Positions 41,586 through 49,879 are shown, numbered from the stretch's first letter. The stretch: 50,881 bases of DNA from CABMGU01 sp964508495 (GCA_964508495.1 CAZDUA010000029.1:1-50881); one strand, 5' to 3'. Translations and numbers: made by a program. The notes: generated by a model not told the origin, from the sequence alone.

Positions 41586-42948
41586 AATAGTCATCGGACT
41601 GGAAATTCATGTACAGCTAAAAACTCAAACTAAACTATTCTGCAGCTGCCCGACAGGGGCCTCAGAGCCAAATACGGCAATCTGCCCAACCTGCTTAGGA
41701 CATCCAGGAAGCAAACCAGTAATGAACGCAAAAGCACTCGAATACGGAGCAAAACTCGCACTCGCACTCGGCTGCAAAATAGCACCAACAGTCGTCTTCT
41801 CAAGAAAAATATACTTCTACCCAGACTTAGCTAAAAATTATCAAATAACACAATACGAAGTGCCCTTAGGAAGCAACGGACAAATAATTCTTGACAACAA
41901 AAAAGTAGTCCATATACAAAGAGCACATTTAGAAGAAGACCCAGGGGCACTAATACACGAAGCAGGCGGGTGCCTGATAGACTACAACAGAAGTGGAATA
42001 CCACTAGTAGAAGTCGTCACAGCACCAGACATGGAAAGTCCAGCAGAAGCCCGTGAGTTCATGAAAAAAGTACTCAATGTTCTCGGCTATCTTGGAATAT
42101 TCGACCAGAACACCTGCGTAATCAAAGCAGACGCGAACGTTTCCATCAAAGAAAAAGGATACACCAGAGTGGAAATCAAAAACATTACAGGCTTCAAAGA
42201 AATAGAACGCGCATTAAATTACGAAGTACAAAGACAAAAACAACAAGACGTCAAAAGAGAAACACGGGGATGGGATGCAGACAAAGGAATCACCTACCAC
42301 ATGCGAAGCAAAGAACAAGAAGAAGACTACGGCTACATAACAGAAACAGACCTGCCATTATTCGAAATCTCACAAGACTGGATAAGAAAAATCCAAGCAA
42401 CAATACCAGAACTCGCAGAACAACGAGCAATAAGGTGGACAAAAGATTGGAAAATAGACGAAGATGACGCCAATATAATTGCAGCAGATTTGGACGTAGC
42501 AACACTCTTCGAAGAAATCGCACGAAAAACAGATCCAATCTTAACAGCAAGATGGACAAGAAGAGAAGTACTCAGACTACTAAACGATAAAAAGAAAACA
42601 CTCAAAGAAACAGAATTCGAAACAAAAACACTAACAGAACTATTCAAACTCTTACAGGAAAAGAAAATCACGGACAGAATAGGACAAAGAATAATAGAAC
42701 AACTCGCAGACAAAAAATTCTCGCCAAACGCATATGTTACAGAACAAAAACTTGAAGTCATGGCTGATGAAGGCGCACTAGAAAAAATCTGCAAAGACAT
42801 AATAGCCCAAAACGAGAAAGCCGTCACAGACTACAAAGCAGGCGAAGAAAAATCACTAATGTTCCTCATCGGACAAGTAATGAAGCAGACTAAAGGAACA
42901 GCAGCGCCGAATGTCGTGAAAGAACTTCTAAAGAGCTTATTGAAGTGA
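41575..42948 (+). CDS. gatB: Asp/Glu-tRNA amidotransferase subunit B
   Basis: A 457-residue GatB, the subunit that activates the acyl group and accepts ammonia. The start IVIGLEIHVQLKTQTKLFCS, the zinc-type cysteines (CSC, then CPTC) and the RIHLEED-like HIQRAHLEEDPGAL are typical. The C-terminal YqeY-like helical domain (from about residue 370) binds the tRNA elbow. The family has the potential to act on Asp-tRNA-Asn and Glu-tRNA-Gln; archaea often use GatDE for the second, but GatDE is not in this window. Its end overlaps the convergent gene by 12 bases. Confidence 0.95.
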   Translation: MKSEIVIGLEIHVQLKTQTKLFCSCPTGASEPNTAICPTCLGHPGSKPVMNAKALEYGAKLALALGCKIAPTVVFSRKIYFYPDLAKNYQITQYEVPLGSNGQIILDNKKVVHIQRAHLEEDPGALIHEAGGCLIDYNRSGIPLVEVVTAPDMESPAEAREFMKKVLNVLGYLGIFDQNTCVIKADANVSIKEKGYTRVEIKNITGFKEIERALNYEVQRQKQQDVKRETRGWDADKGITYHMRSKEQEEDYGYITETDLPLFEISQDWIRKIQATIPELAEQRAIRWTKDWKIDEDDANIIAADLDVATLFEEIARKTDPILTARWTRREVLRLLNDKKKTLKETEFETKTLTELFKLLQEKKITDRIGQRIIEQLADKKFSPNAYVTEQKLEVMADEGALEKICKDIIAQNEKAVTDYKAGEEKSLMFLIGQVMKQTKGTAAPNVVKELLKSLLK

Positions 42949-43320
42949 CCTTGATATTACAAATTCAATATTTCTGCTCTTCTCGCTGTCAATAACTTTA
43001 ACACGCTCATTAAACTCAAAATAAGCCTGACTGTTCACAATATGCAACCCATTATTCCTATCAAAACCAAAACGCTGGCCAAGAGGAGTAAGATGACACC
43101 TTTTCAAGAATTTAGGCGCAAAAGAACTCACAGATAACACGCCAACAATTTCAGGCCTTGCATTATCCTCGTATTCTTCGCGCAAAGCCAAACCAGGCCC
43201 ACTTAAACACAAATAATACGCAAAATCACTCACAAACCTCAAAACACTTCTCTGACTTTTATCAAAATAAACAAGCTCTAAAGCCTCGCCAGTATGTTCC
43301 TTCCACGGATCATAAAACAT
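42937..43320 (-). CDS. Hypothetical protein downstream of mre11
   Basis: A 127-residue soluble protein that I do not recognise. It has a mixed alpha/beta look (ALELVYFDKSQRSVLRFVSD, then PEIVGVLSVSSFAPKFLKRC) and two cysteines. It begins 2 bases after the mre11 stop, in a unit HerA-Mre11-this protein, where rad50 or nurA often sit in other archaea. It is too short to be either. A repair role is guilt by association only. It overlaps gatB by 12 bases at its 3' end. Confidence 0.7.
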   Translation of the reverse strand: MFYDPWKEHTGEALELVYFDKSQRSVLRFVSDFAYYLCLSGPGLALREEYEDNARPEIVGVLSVSSFAPKFLKRCHLTPLGQRFGFDRNNGLHIVNSQAYFEFNERVKVIDSEKSRNIEFVISRSLQ

Positions 43321-43322
43321 AT

Positions 43323-44525
43323 TTACCCCTCCAACAACTTATCAAGCTCAGAATGCAGTCTTGAATCAAAATCAGCAACACGCTCGCCCTCAGCTTTCTC
43401 AGCAGATAAAGAAAGCATCAGCTTTTTCGCAAGCTCAACATCATTAGGAGACAATTTAAACTGGCCAGCGTGCTGTTTCAACAAAGACTCCTCAACCTCT
43501 TCAACGTTCGCTTCCTTGACCATGATAACTTGCAATTCTTTACTAGTAAACGCATTCGTGTTTTTCATCACGAAATACGCCTTCTTAGCATAAGCGTCGT
43601 GGAACAAATCATTCCAACGAACATCAGCAGGACGACCCTGCTTTAAACAACCAGACACTCTAATCGCAACAATTGCATTATCAAGATTATTCTTCAACAA
43701 CTGCTGCTTAACCAATGCTTCAACTTCAGTCGCAGTCTTACCATCACCATCAACACTAATGCAAACAGTTGGGTGAACAGGAAGCGCAATATGCTGAATA
43801 TTTCCATCATTAACAATTACAAAACTGCCGTGCTTCAATTTCTCAACTTCACTAAAATTGTTAGGAAAAATAGGGCCAGGATAAACAATATTCTTGTATG
43901 CACCAATAGTTTGCCTGTCAACCACGTGCACGTGACCGCCGGCATAATAATCAAAACCAGCAGGCATCAAACTAACGGCCATCGCGTCCATCTCTTCCAA
44001 CTCTTTCGGCTTTAGTTCTGCCAATGCGCTGTGGAACAAGAAAATCTTGAAACCAGGCTCGTTCTCCAAATATTCTTTGGCGAGCTGGTAATAATAATTC
44101 GTCTCCAAACCACCCTTCTTGCCAATCATGCCAGTAATCTTAGCGCCGGTTTTCTCGTCAACAGTAAAATGCAATTTAATCCTGTTGTCAGCTAACTCTT
44201 CACCACGAGCAACATTAACAGCCAAACCAGCATGCTCAAGAACGTCCAGCATGGTCTTGCCTGAAGGCGAAAAATCGTGGCTGCCAGCTATATAATAGAC
44301 TGGAATACCAGTATCCTTGACCTTTTTCAACTGCTCAACAGCCATTTTCAAACTGTCAATGCCAGGAACAGCAGTATTAAACAAATCACCAGAGATTAAG
44401 ATGAAATCAACCTTTTCTTTCAAACAAGTATCAATAGCAAGAATGAAACTTTTCGTATTCGCATCCCTCAACTTCGGCTCACGCCAGCCACCAATATGAC
44501 AATCAGACAAATGAGCGAACTTCAC
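43323..44525 (-). CDS. mre11: Mre11-like DNA double-strand break repair nuclease
   Basis: A 400-residue calcineurin-like phosphoesterase. The motifs are DCHIG (DxH), ISGDLFN (GD), IAGSHDFS (where most family members have GNHD/E), LFHSAL and GGHVHV (GxH). Together they form the two-metal nuclease site of Mre11. The C-terminal 150 residues are the capping and Rad50-binding region and are weakly conserved. The start overlaps the herA stop codon by ATGA, matching the usual archaeal herA-mre11 pairing. Rad50 and NurA are not in this window. Confidence 0.92.
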   Translation of the reverse strand: MKFAHLSDCHIGGWREPKLRDANTKSFILAIDTCLKEKVDFILISGDLFNTAVPGIDSLKMAVEQLKKVKDTGIPVYYIAGSHDFSPSGKTMLDVLEHAGLAVNVARGEELADNRIKLHFTVDEKTGAKITGMIGKKGGLETNYYYQLAKEYLENEPGFKIFLFHSALAELKPKELEEMDAMAVSLMPAGFDYYAGGHVHVVDRQTIGAYKNIVYPGPIFPNNFSEVEKLKHGSFVIVNDGNIQHIALPVHPTVCISVDGDGKTATEVEALVKQQLLKNNLDNAIVAIRVSGCLKQGRPADVRWNDLFHDAYAKKAYFVMKNTNAFTSKELQVIMVKEANVEEVEESLLKQHAGQFKLSPNDVELAKKLMLSLSAEKAEGERVADFDSRLHSELDKLLEG

Positions 44526-46018
44526 AGCTTAAGACCTCCAAAACTCTGACGCGGCTTAACAACAACCTTGTGCTCTTCATGTAAAATCTTAATTGGCATG
44601 GCAAAACTCAAAAAATTACTAGTAACAATAGCTTCGCCCTTGTCAAGAGAAGCAATCATACGCTCATCGCTGGACAAATCCTGAGCAGCACTCTCAATAA
44701 TCGCCTGACGCTCAGGCTTCAGTTCGATTCCTAAAATTATTTTTGTATTTATATTAGCTAGAACCTCACGAGGAATCAAACTAGGCAGTTGAGTAATCGC
44801 AATCAAGCCAACATTAAACTTACGACCCTCTCGTGCAATCGTAGAAAACACGTTAGGACCACGCTCCAAAACATCCTTGCCAAGAACACGAGGCGCTTCC
44901 TCCAAAACAACACTAACAACAGGCTTGGTTTTCATCTCCTGCAAAGAATAAGCCTTATGATGCTCCAAAACCATATTGGCAATCATGCTCCCAATCAAAA
45001 TCTCAACATTACCATGAAAAGAACTAGTATCAATAATCACAGTCTTACACTGCTCTAACGCATTCACAATATCAGGAATAGTAGTCTGGCCAGCACCAAT
45101 ATCAAAAATGCCGCTGCAAGAAATATTTTTCTCATCATCAACATCCAAACGCAACAACAACATCAGCGTTCTTTTAATTACGGCCAGCGTGCCCTCGTGA
45201 AAATCCCGTATCTCCTGCTCTCGAAGCACTGCTCCAATCCACCCATCCTTGTATTTCTGGTGATATGCGTGCAAAGCCTGCTTCTGCGCATCACTCCAGT
45301 CAACAACACCATCAAAATGACGAGGAGTCAACTGATTAATGTTAATCTTCAAAGTGCGAGCGCCAGGAGGAGGACTCTTAGGCGTATAATACACAATTTG
45401 CTCGCGGGCACCAGGATGCTTTTGCAGTTTCTCAAAATACTCATCATGAGGGTCAAGAACGAGCATAGCAGCAAAATCCTTGTCAACAGCATCCCACAAC
45501 AAATTAGTCATCAAAACACTCTTGCCACGGCCAGTAGTGCCAGCAATCAAAACATGATGGCTCAAAGCCAATCTCCCATCAATTGAAACAGGAACTTCCA
45601 AAACCTTAGAACCACTCCTCAACTTGCCCAAAAACAAAGGATTCAAAGGAGTAGTCAAAAAAGAAACATCCTTAGCCTCAATTTCACGAACTTTAGTGAA
45701 AAAGGTAGGCAGGGTCTTAGCACTACGCGCGACCTGCTTGGAAACAAACGCCAAATTCTTCAAACGAGCCAAAACATAAGTACGCAGTTTAGCATCCATC
45801 AACTCCAACGTCTCATCCTCTTCCAGCTTCAAACCAGAAATCAACTCCAAATGCTGCTGAGTAAGCTGACTGCCATACAACAAGTCAAAAACCTGTAACA
45901 ACATCTGCCCATTACTCGTATCAGCAATCATCAGCTCGCCAAGCTCCAAAGCCTGCTCGTTTTTTTGCCTAACAAGAATATTGCCAAACTCTCCCCCAAT
46001 AATCAGCCCTTTAGTCAC
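44522..46018 (-). CDS. herA: HerA DNA helicase/translocase
   Basis: A 498-residue FtsK-HerA ATPase. An N-terminal beta-barrel (HAS) domain comes first (GLIIGGEFGNILVRQ). Walker A GTTGRGKS is at residues 160-167, with Walker B AMLVLDPHDEYF and the distal motifs VVLEEAPRVLGKD and IAREGRKFNVGLIAITQLPS. The hexamer works with NurA, Mre11 and Rad50 in resecting broken DNA ends. A TATA-like ATATATTA stretch lies upstream on the minus strand at about 46040-46052. Confidence 0.94.
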   Translation of the reverse strand: MTKGLIIGGEFGNILVRQKNEQALELGELMIADTSNGQMLLQVFDLLYGSQLTQQHLELISGLKLEEDETLELMDAKLRTYVLARLKNLAFVSKQVARSAKTLPTFFTKVREIEAKDVSFLTTPLNPLFLGKLRSGSKVLEVPVSIDGRLALSHHVLIAGTTGRGKSVLMTNLLWDAVDKDFAAMLVLDPHDEYFEKLQKHPGAREQIVYYTPKSPPPGARTLKININQLTPRHFDGVVDWSDAQKQALHAYHQKYKDGWIGAVLREQEIRDFHEGTLAVIKRTLMLLLRLDVDDEKNISCSGIFDIGAGQTTIPDIVNALEQCKTVIIDTSSFHGNVEILIGSMIANMVLEHHKAYSLQEMKTKPVVSVVLEEAPRVLGKDVLERGPNVFSTIAREGRKFNVGLIAITQLPSLIPREVLANINTKIILGIELKPERQAIIESAAQDLSSDERMIASLDKGEAIVTSNFLSFAMPIKILHEEHKVVVKPRQSFGGLKL

Positions 46019-46079
46019 GACGGTAAAAAATGATTTTCAACACTATATATTATTTGTGTGACTGTAAAATACACAATGT

Positions 46080-46089
46080 TTATAATTTA
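46080..46089 (+). promoter_or_regulatory. TATA box for the 68-residue protein gene
   Basis: TTTATAATTT about 27 bp before ATG 46109, consistent with a leaderless mRNA. Confidence 0.5.
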
Positions 46090-46108
46090 ACAAAAAATCA
46101 CCACTATC

Positions 46109-46315
46109 ATGAAAAAAGAAGTGCGTAAAGCCTTAGTCAGAGCAAAAGAAATAGAAAAAATACCAGTGCCAACAAAACAAGAAATAGTAAAAATCTACAA
46201 AGAAGGCCTCGAAGAAGCAGAAAAGTTAAGAAAACTACTCAAGCCGCAATGGTTTGTAAAAGATACCGACGTAAAAAAGACTGTGTCACCGTCGAGAAAA
46301 AAGAAAACTTTATAA
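46109..46315 (+). CDS. Small basic hypothetical protein
   Basis: A 68-residue protein, very basic (Lys/Arg-rich) with a helical middle (KQEIVKIYKEGLEEAEKLRK). No known family. ATG 46109 is 27 bp after a TATA box. Composition suggests nucleic-acid binding, but nothing more can be said. The next promoter overlaps its stop codon. Confidence 0.6.
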   Translation: MKKEVRKALVRAKEIEKIPVPTKQEIVKIYKEGLEEAEKLRKLLKPQWFVKDTDVKKTVSPSRKKKTL

Positions 46316-46363
46316 ACAACAGGACTTTCTTCAAATTTGTCGAGAATAAAATTAGTTAAGGGG

Positions 46364-46387
46364 GAAGGTTAGATTTCTAGAACCTTC
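46364..46387 (+). promoter_or_regulatory. Leader hairpin of the duplicated 76-residue protein
   Basis: GAAGGTT (46364-46370) pairs with AACCTTC (46381-46387) with a 10-base loop. It sits in the leader of about 70 nt that starts after a CTTTATAAA box at about 46308-46316. The strong GGAGGA site (46398-46403) is free of it. Confidence 0.45.
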
Positions 46388-46411
46388 TAAAAAAGACGGA
46401 GGAAAACCAAA

Positions 46412-46642
46412 ATGGCAGAAAAAGTTACAAAAGTCGGTGTAAAGAAAGCAGATGGATATCTTTACTTTGTAGACAAAGCAGGAGACATCTCACGCGCAAA
46501 AATGGCCCGCGGTAGAAAAGGAAAAGCAGGTAAAGTAGAAAAAGTAGCAAAAGTCGGCGTGAAAAAGCAATCAGGCTTCTTGTACTTTGTAGACAAGGCA
46601 GGAGACGTTTCCCGTGCAAAAATGGCACGCGGAGGCAGGTAA
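46412..46642 (+). CDS. Small protein with an internally duplicated VGVKK..FVDKAGD motif
   Basis: A 76-residue basic protein made of two copies of one unit: KVGVKKADGYLYFVDKAGD then SRAKMARG, repeated as KVGVKKQSGFLYFVDKAGD then SRAKMARG, joined by a Gly/Lys linker. Single copies of this unit occur, as far as I recall, as short proteins in related archaea; function unknown. A long structured leader and a strong GGAGGA site suggest high expression. The short beta-rich unit with basic ends could be a chromatin- or RNA-binding element; inference. An oligo-T tract follows. Confidence 0.8.
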   Translation: MAEKVTKVGVKKADGYLYFVDKAGDISRAKMARGRKGKAGKVEKVAKVGVKKQSGFLYFVDKAGDVSRAKMARGGR

Positions 46643-46644
46643 GC

Positions 46645-46672
46645 CTTTTTTTATTTTTTATTTTATCTTTTT
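46645..46672 (+). terminator. Oligo-T terminator
   Basis: A long T-rich tract beginning CTTTTTTTATTTTTT directly after the stop codon, with no hairpin. Confidence 0.5.
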
Positions 46673-46692
46673 CTAACTGTTGCAACGAAAAC

Positions 46693-46702
46693 TATATATA
46701 TA
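46693..46702 (+). promoter_or_regulatory. TATA box of the GTPase operon
   Basis: TATATATATA about 45 bp before ATG 46743, leaving a short leader with an AGGTG site. Confidence 0.55.
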
Positions 46703-46742
46703 GACGGCATTGAAGTTATAATAAGAAAAAAGGTGTGGGTTG

Positions 46743-47378
46743 ATGATTAAAAAAATAAAGAATTTCTTCAAAAGCTTATTCGTAGGTTTTGGGCCCAAAC
46801 AAAACTTCAGACTAGGATTATACGGTCCGCCAAACTCAGGCAAAACAACATTAGCAAATAAAATCTGCATAGACTGGCTCGGACAAGAAATGGGAAAAAC
46901 ATCACCAATACCCCATGAAACAAGAGAAGTAAACGTCAAAGAACAAGTCACAATCAAATCAAAAGACGGCAAAGAATTACTGTTTAACCTTGTTGATACT
47001 CCAGGCATAGCAACAAAAATAGACTACGAAGACTTCATGAAAACAGGAATGCCGGCAACAAAAGCAAAAAAAAGAGCAAGAGAAGCAACAAAAGGAGTCA
47101 TAGAAAGCATAAAATGGCTTGACGAAGTTGACACAGTCCTAGTAGTTCTAGACGGCACACAAGACCCATACTCACAAGTAAACGTCACAATAATCGGCAA
47201 CTTAGCAGCAAGAAACATCCCAGTGCTGATAGTAGCAAACAAAGCAGACCTCAAAAAGTGCAAGATCAAAAAAGTACAATCAGCATTCCCACAATACGAG
47301 GTAATCGGAATAAGTGCGAAATACGGCAAAAACGTGGACAAACTATACGAAAAACTCTTCGAACTAGCGAGAAAATAA
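46743..47378 (+). CDS. Era-like GTPase
   Basis: A 211-residue GTP-binding protein. G1 is GPPNSGKT at residues 28-35, G3 DTPG, G4 NKAD and G5 SAKYG. It is a small Ras-like TRAFAC GTPase of the Era type without a KH domain. In many archaea this gene travels with a DUF2073 protein and a zinc-ribbon protein, as here. ATG 46743 is preceded by AGGTG at 46731. The next gene follows 1 base after the stop codon. A role in ribosome or RNP assembly is usual for the family but unproven for this member. Confidence 0.9.
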   Translation: MIKKIKNFFKSLFVGFGPKQNFRLGLYGPPNSGKTTLANKICIDWLGQEMGKTSPIPHETREVNVKEQVTIKSKDGKELLFNLVDTPGIATKIDYEDFMKTGMPATKAKKRAREATKGVIESIKWLDEVDTVLVVLDGTQDPYSQVNVTIIGNLAARNIPVLIVANKADLKKCKIKKVQSAFPQYEVIGISAKYGKNVDKLYEKLFELARK

Positions 47379-47379
47379 A

Positions 47380-47760
47380 ATGGTAACAATACAATTTGTA
47401 CCCTACACGGAAATCGAAGGCCTCACAGGACTAGGAAGAATAAGAAAATTGCTTAACATAGCAAAAACGAACAAAATAGTATTATTACAAGGCAGGCTGA
47501 AAAGAGAAGAAGAAATAGAACTAATCAAAACAACAATGGAAGAAATAGACAAAAAATTCAAAGGAATAGAACTCGCAGTAATCAACCCATCACAAAGCGC
47601 AAAAGACGGAATGCAAAAACTCAAGTACGACTTCATAAACATGTTCTTCGGCGAAACACAAGGACTAACAATCATCGGGCCGTCAAACATAGTCAAAAGC
47701 ATAAAAAAAGACCCGAACAAAATAGAACTTCTCACAAAGGAGGCGCGCAAGCGCAAATAA
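47380..47760 (+). CDS. DUF2073 family protein
   Basis: A 126-residue archaeal protein of the DUF2073 family (COG3365), recognised by IQFVPYTEIEGLTGLGRIRK and NMFFGETQGLTIIGPSN. It is consistently adjacent to the Era-like GTPase and a zinc-ribbon protein across euryarchaea. Function unknown; the fixed neighbourhood implies a working unit. The start codon lies 1 base after the GTPase stop. Confidence 0.9.
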   Translation: MVTIQFVPYTEIEGLTGLGRIRKLLNIAKTNKIVLLQGRLKREEEIELIKTTMEEIDKKFKGIELAVINPSQSAKDGMQKLKYDFINMFFGETQGLTIIGPSNIVKSIKKDPNKIELLTKEARKRK

Positions 47761-47763
47761 GCA

Positions 47764-48144
47764 ATGCCACACCAGTGCGTCAGGTGCAACACCTTCTACC
47801 AAGACGGCGCACGAGAAATCCTAAAAGGATGCCCCTGCGGAGCCAAACTCTTCTTCTTCATCAAAAAAGAAAGACTGGAGGCAGCCAAAAAAATACTGCC
47901 AATAGATCTCAAGCCAGAACAAAAACAACAAATAGAAACAGACGTGCTCAACCTAGTAGGAGCAAAAGAGGACACTCCAGTCGTATTAGACTTTGAAAGC
48001 ATCAGAGTACTAGAGCCCGGTAAGTACGAACTCGACCTCGTACAACTATTCAACGGAGCACCACTAATATTCAAATTAGAAGAAGGCAAATACGTAATAG
48101 ACATAGCAGAAAGCTTTGAAAGACTCAGAAAATCTAAAAAGTAA
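47764..48144 (+). CDS. Zinc-ribbon protein (OapC/COG3364 type)
   Basis: A 126-residue protein whose N-terminal zinc ribbon is CVRCNTFYQDGAREILKGCP with Cys-X2-Cys and a CPCG pair, followed by FFFIKKERLEA and a C-terminal beta domain (VLEPGKYELDLVQLFNGAPL). It is the usual third partner of the Era-like GTPase and DUF2073. The start lies 3 bases after the previous stop. A nucleic-acid or ribosome-related role is inferred from context. Confidence 0.9.
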   Translation: MPHQCVRCNTFYQDGAREILKGCPCGAKLFFFIKKERLEAAKKILPIDLKPEQKQQIETDVLNLVGAKEDTPVVLDFESIRVLEPGKYELDLVQLFNGAPLIFKLEEGKYVIDIAESFERLRKSKK

Positions 48145-48146
48145 CA

Positions 48147-48196
48147 TTTATATATAAGAAGTCGTATATCTTGACTATCAAGTTCAAATGAGGTGA
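48147..48196 (+). promoter_or_regulatory. TATA box and ribosome-binding site for the exported protein gene
   Basis: TTTATATATAAG (48147-48158) is followed by a leader with GAGGTGA at 48190-48196, eight bases before ATG 48204. Confidence 0.6.
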
Positions 48197-48203
48197 TTAC
48201 ATA

Positions 48204-48689
48204 ATGGAAGACGAACATCGAGGAATAGCACTCGTAATTCTTGGCATCATAGCTATCATCGCAGTCATAGGACTCGTGTTACTATTCACAGGCGCACAAA
48301 AAAGCGCAGGAATGATATTCACGAGCGCAACAGGCGGAACATACGTCTGCCCAACAGCAACACAAATAGGAGAACCACAATGGTTCCCAGTACTAGCAGG
48401 ACCACGTGAAGATCAACGATTCCTAGAAAGATGGCTAGCAGCAGGATACGAATGCGCACCAGCAGCCGGCGCAACACAATTTGATGAATACGAATATCCA
48501 ACCTGGTGTTGCAGAAACCCAGTAGTAGGACAAGCAGGAATCAACCCACAAGTCTTAGACAGGGGCGACGTATCACTTGACACAAGAAGAGAGTTTGGAG
48601 TACCAGTAGGAAGCCCACGAGGCGGAATGTACCCAGACAACTACCAATATGCAAGTGACCTAACCAAAGAACCAAGACTAGGTCCATAA
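48204..48689 (+). CDS. Membrane-anchored cysteine-containing surface protein
   Basis: A 161-residue protein. Residues 1-6 are charged (MEDEHR), then GIALVILGIIAIIAVIGLVL is one hydrophobic segment, followed by an outer domain with cysteines (YVCPTATQ, YECAPAAG, TWCCRNP). An RG junction just before the hydrophobic helix resembles a prepilin cleavage site, and similar N-termini are common among exported small proteins in related archaea. The Gly/Pro/Asn-rich end (PRGGMYPDNYQYAS) is flexible. It has its own strong promoter and ribosome-binding site. No family recognised. Confidence 0.75.
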   Translation: MEDEHRGIALVILGIIAIIAVIGLVLLFTGAQKSAGMIFTSATGGTYVCPTATQIGEPQWFPVLAGPREDQRFLERWLAAGYECAPAAGATQFDEYEYPTWCCRNPVVGQAGINPQVLDRGDVSLDTRREFGVPVGSPRGGMYPDNYQYASDLTKEPRLGP

Positions 48690-48794
48690 TTTTTTTCTTT
48701 TAAATTATTCTTATTTTATTCTGCATTTACTCTCACTTCGTTCGAAAACACTCCTCAAGATGCGCTCCTAACTCCGTTATGTCGCGCTCTTTCG

Positions 48795-48838
48795 TCGGAA
48801 AATTTGCATAATAAACATATAAAACTGCAAATTTCCGA
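48795..48838. repeat. Imperfect inverted repeat between convergent genes
   Basis: TCGGAAAATTTGCA (48795-48808) and TGCAAATTTCCGA (48826-48838) are complementary except for one extra A. The loop is 17 bases. It lies in the 199-bp gap between the surface protein gene and the regulator gene; the rest of this gap shows no ORF. Confidence 0.6.
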
Positions 48839-48844
48839 GCGTGA

Positions 48845-48865
48845 TCAAAAATCCCGGATTTTTGA
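48845..48865. terminator. Palindromic bidirectional terminator candidate
   Basis: TCAAAAATCC, a central C and GGATTTTTGA form a perfect 21-bp inverted repeat with oligo-T on both strands. It lies between convergent genes, so it can end either transcript. Confidence 0.5.
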
Positions 48866-48888
48866 CACGTCTAGAAACAGTAAGAAAA

Positions 48889-49809
48889 CTACTCTTCGTC
48901 CATAACTAAACGTGCCACGTTATTCGTCAACGTGACCATAGTGCGGAACAACTCAGCAGTGCCAGCAGGAAGCTCACCAGCGTCCTTTAACAAATCATCA
49001 CGCATCAAAGCAACATTATCGGCCAGCTTCCTATCACGAGTAAAATAAGCCTTCATAGCGTCAAGATAACTCTTCTCAACACGCTGGAAAATACTCTTAA
49101 CCTTATCCTTCTTCTTCTCCTTGCCAAGATACTCAGCAAGCTGTTTAGCACTATCAGCAAAATTCTCCAAATTAATAGTCAAGTAATAGTAGCTGAGAAC
49201 CTTATTGTTTGACAATTGGAAAAAGTCAGCAATAGGCTTGTTAGTAAGAGAACTCTTCAGCAAACGCATAAGCAAGAAATAAGCCCTGTTAACCTCATAA
49301 TCACGCACCATAACGCTCTGCGCTAATTCTGCATTATCCAACGCAGCAATACTATCCTGAATCATACTCCTGACGAGCATGTCCATCCTGCGCAAAGTCT
49401 TGTCAATACTAATCTCCTTCAAGTTCAACAAGTCCTTAGCGACAATACTGGTAGCAGTCTGATCAGCGACCTCCAAGGCAACAAAATCGTGCAAAATCTT
49501 CCTGATATCCTTGGTTTTCTGAGTAACACTCTGGCCTGACAGAATAATCGTGTTATAATTGTTAATGTAAGCGCTGGTAACCTCACGCTGAATAGTACTC
49601 ATCTCCTTGTTATCAACAGGAATAGAAATCTCCTTCTGAGGAACAACCTCATCAGCCTTGCTCTCAGGCGTAATAACAAGCTCCTTATCACCCTTCTCAG
49701 ACAAATAAACCAAATCACCCTTCTTCAATTTATGCCTATCAAGCCATTCTTTAGGAAGAGAAATAGTATGAGATGCTTGCCCAGCCTTGACTAATCTACG
49801 AATAATCAT
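48889..49809 (-). CDS. AbrB-PhoU domain transcriptional regulator
   Basis: A 306-residue protein with an N-terminal SpoVT/AbrB DNA-binding domain (residues about 1-45: RRLVKAGQASHTISLPKEWL, then LKKGDLVYLSE) and a PhoU-like helical domain (about residues 80-300). Archaeal proteins of this type are annotated as phosphate uptake regulators. ATG 49809 is preferred over GTG 49815 because GAGGTG overlaps the GTG and gives correct spacing for the ATG. No phosphate transporter is nearby, so its targets may lie elsewhere. The structured intergenic region lies directly upstream. Confidence 0.87.
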   Translation of the reverse strand: MIIRRLVKAGQASHTISLPKEWLDRHKLKKGDLVYLSEKGDKELVITPESKADEVVPQKEISIPVDNKEMSTIQREVTSAYINNYNTIILSGQSVTQKTKDIRKILHDFVALEVADQTATSIVAKDLLNLKEISIDKTLRRMDMLVRSMIQDSIAALDNAELAQSVMVRDYEVNRAYFLLMRLLKSSLTNKPIADFFQLSNNKVLSYYYLTINLENFADSAKQLAEYLGKEKKKDKVKSIFQRVEKSYLDAMKAYFTRDRKLADNVALMRDDLLKDAGELPAGTAELFRTMVTLTNNVARLVMDEE

Positions 49810-49851
49810 TGTCACACCTCTTTGCCGTACTAACGTACATCTTGTACCATA

Positions 49852-49864
49852 AGTATATATAAAT
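49852..49864. promoter_or_regulatory. TATA box near the structured intergenic RNA
   Basis: AGTATATATAAAT reads as a TATA box on the plus strand (start expected near 49880, before the hairpins) and could serve the minus-strand regulator gene too, since TATATATA is symmetric. Confidence 0.5.
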
Positions 49865-49879
49865 CTTTTGCCAAAGGAT

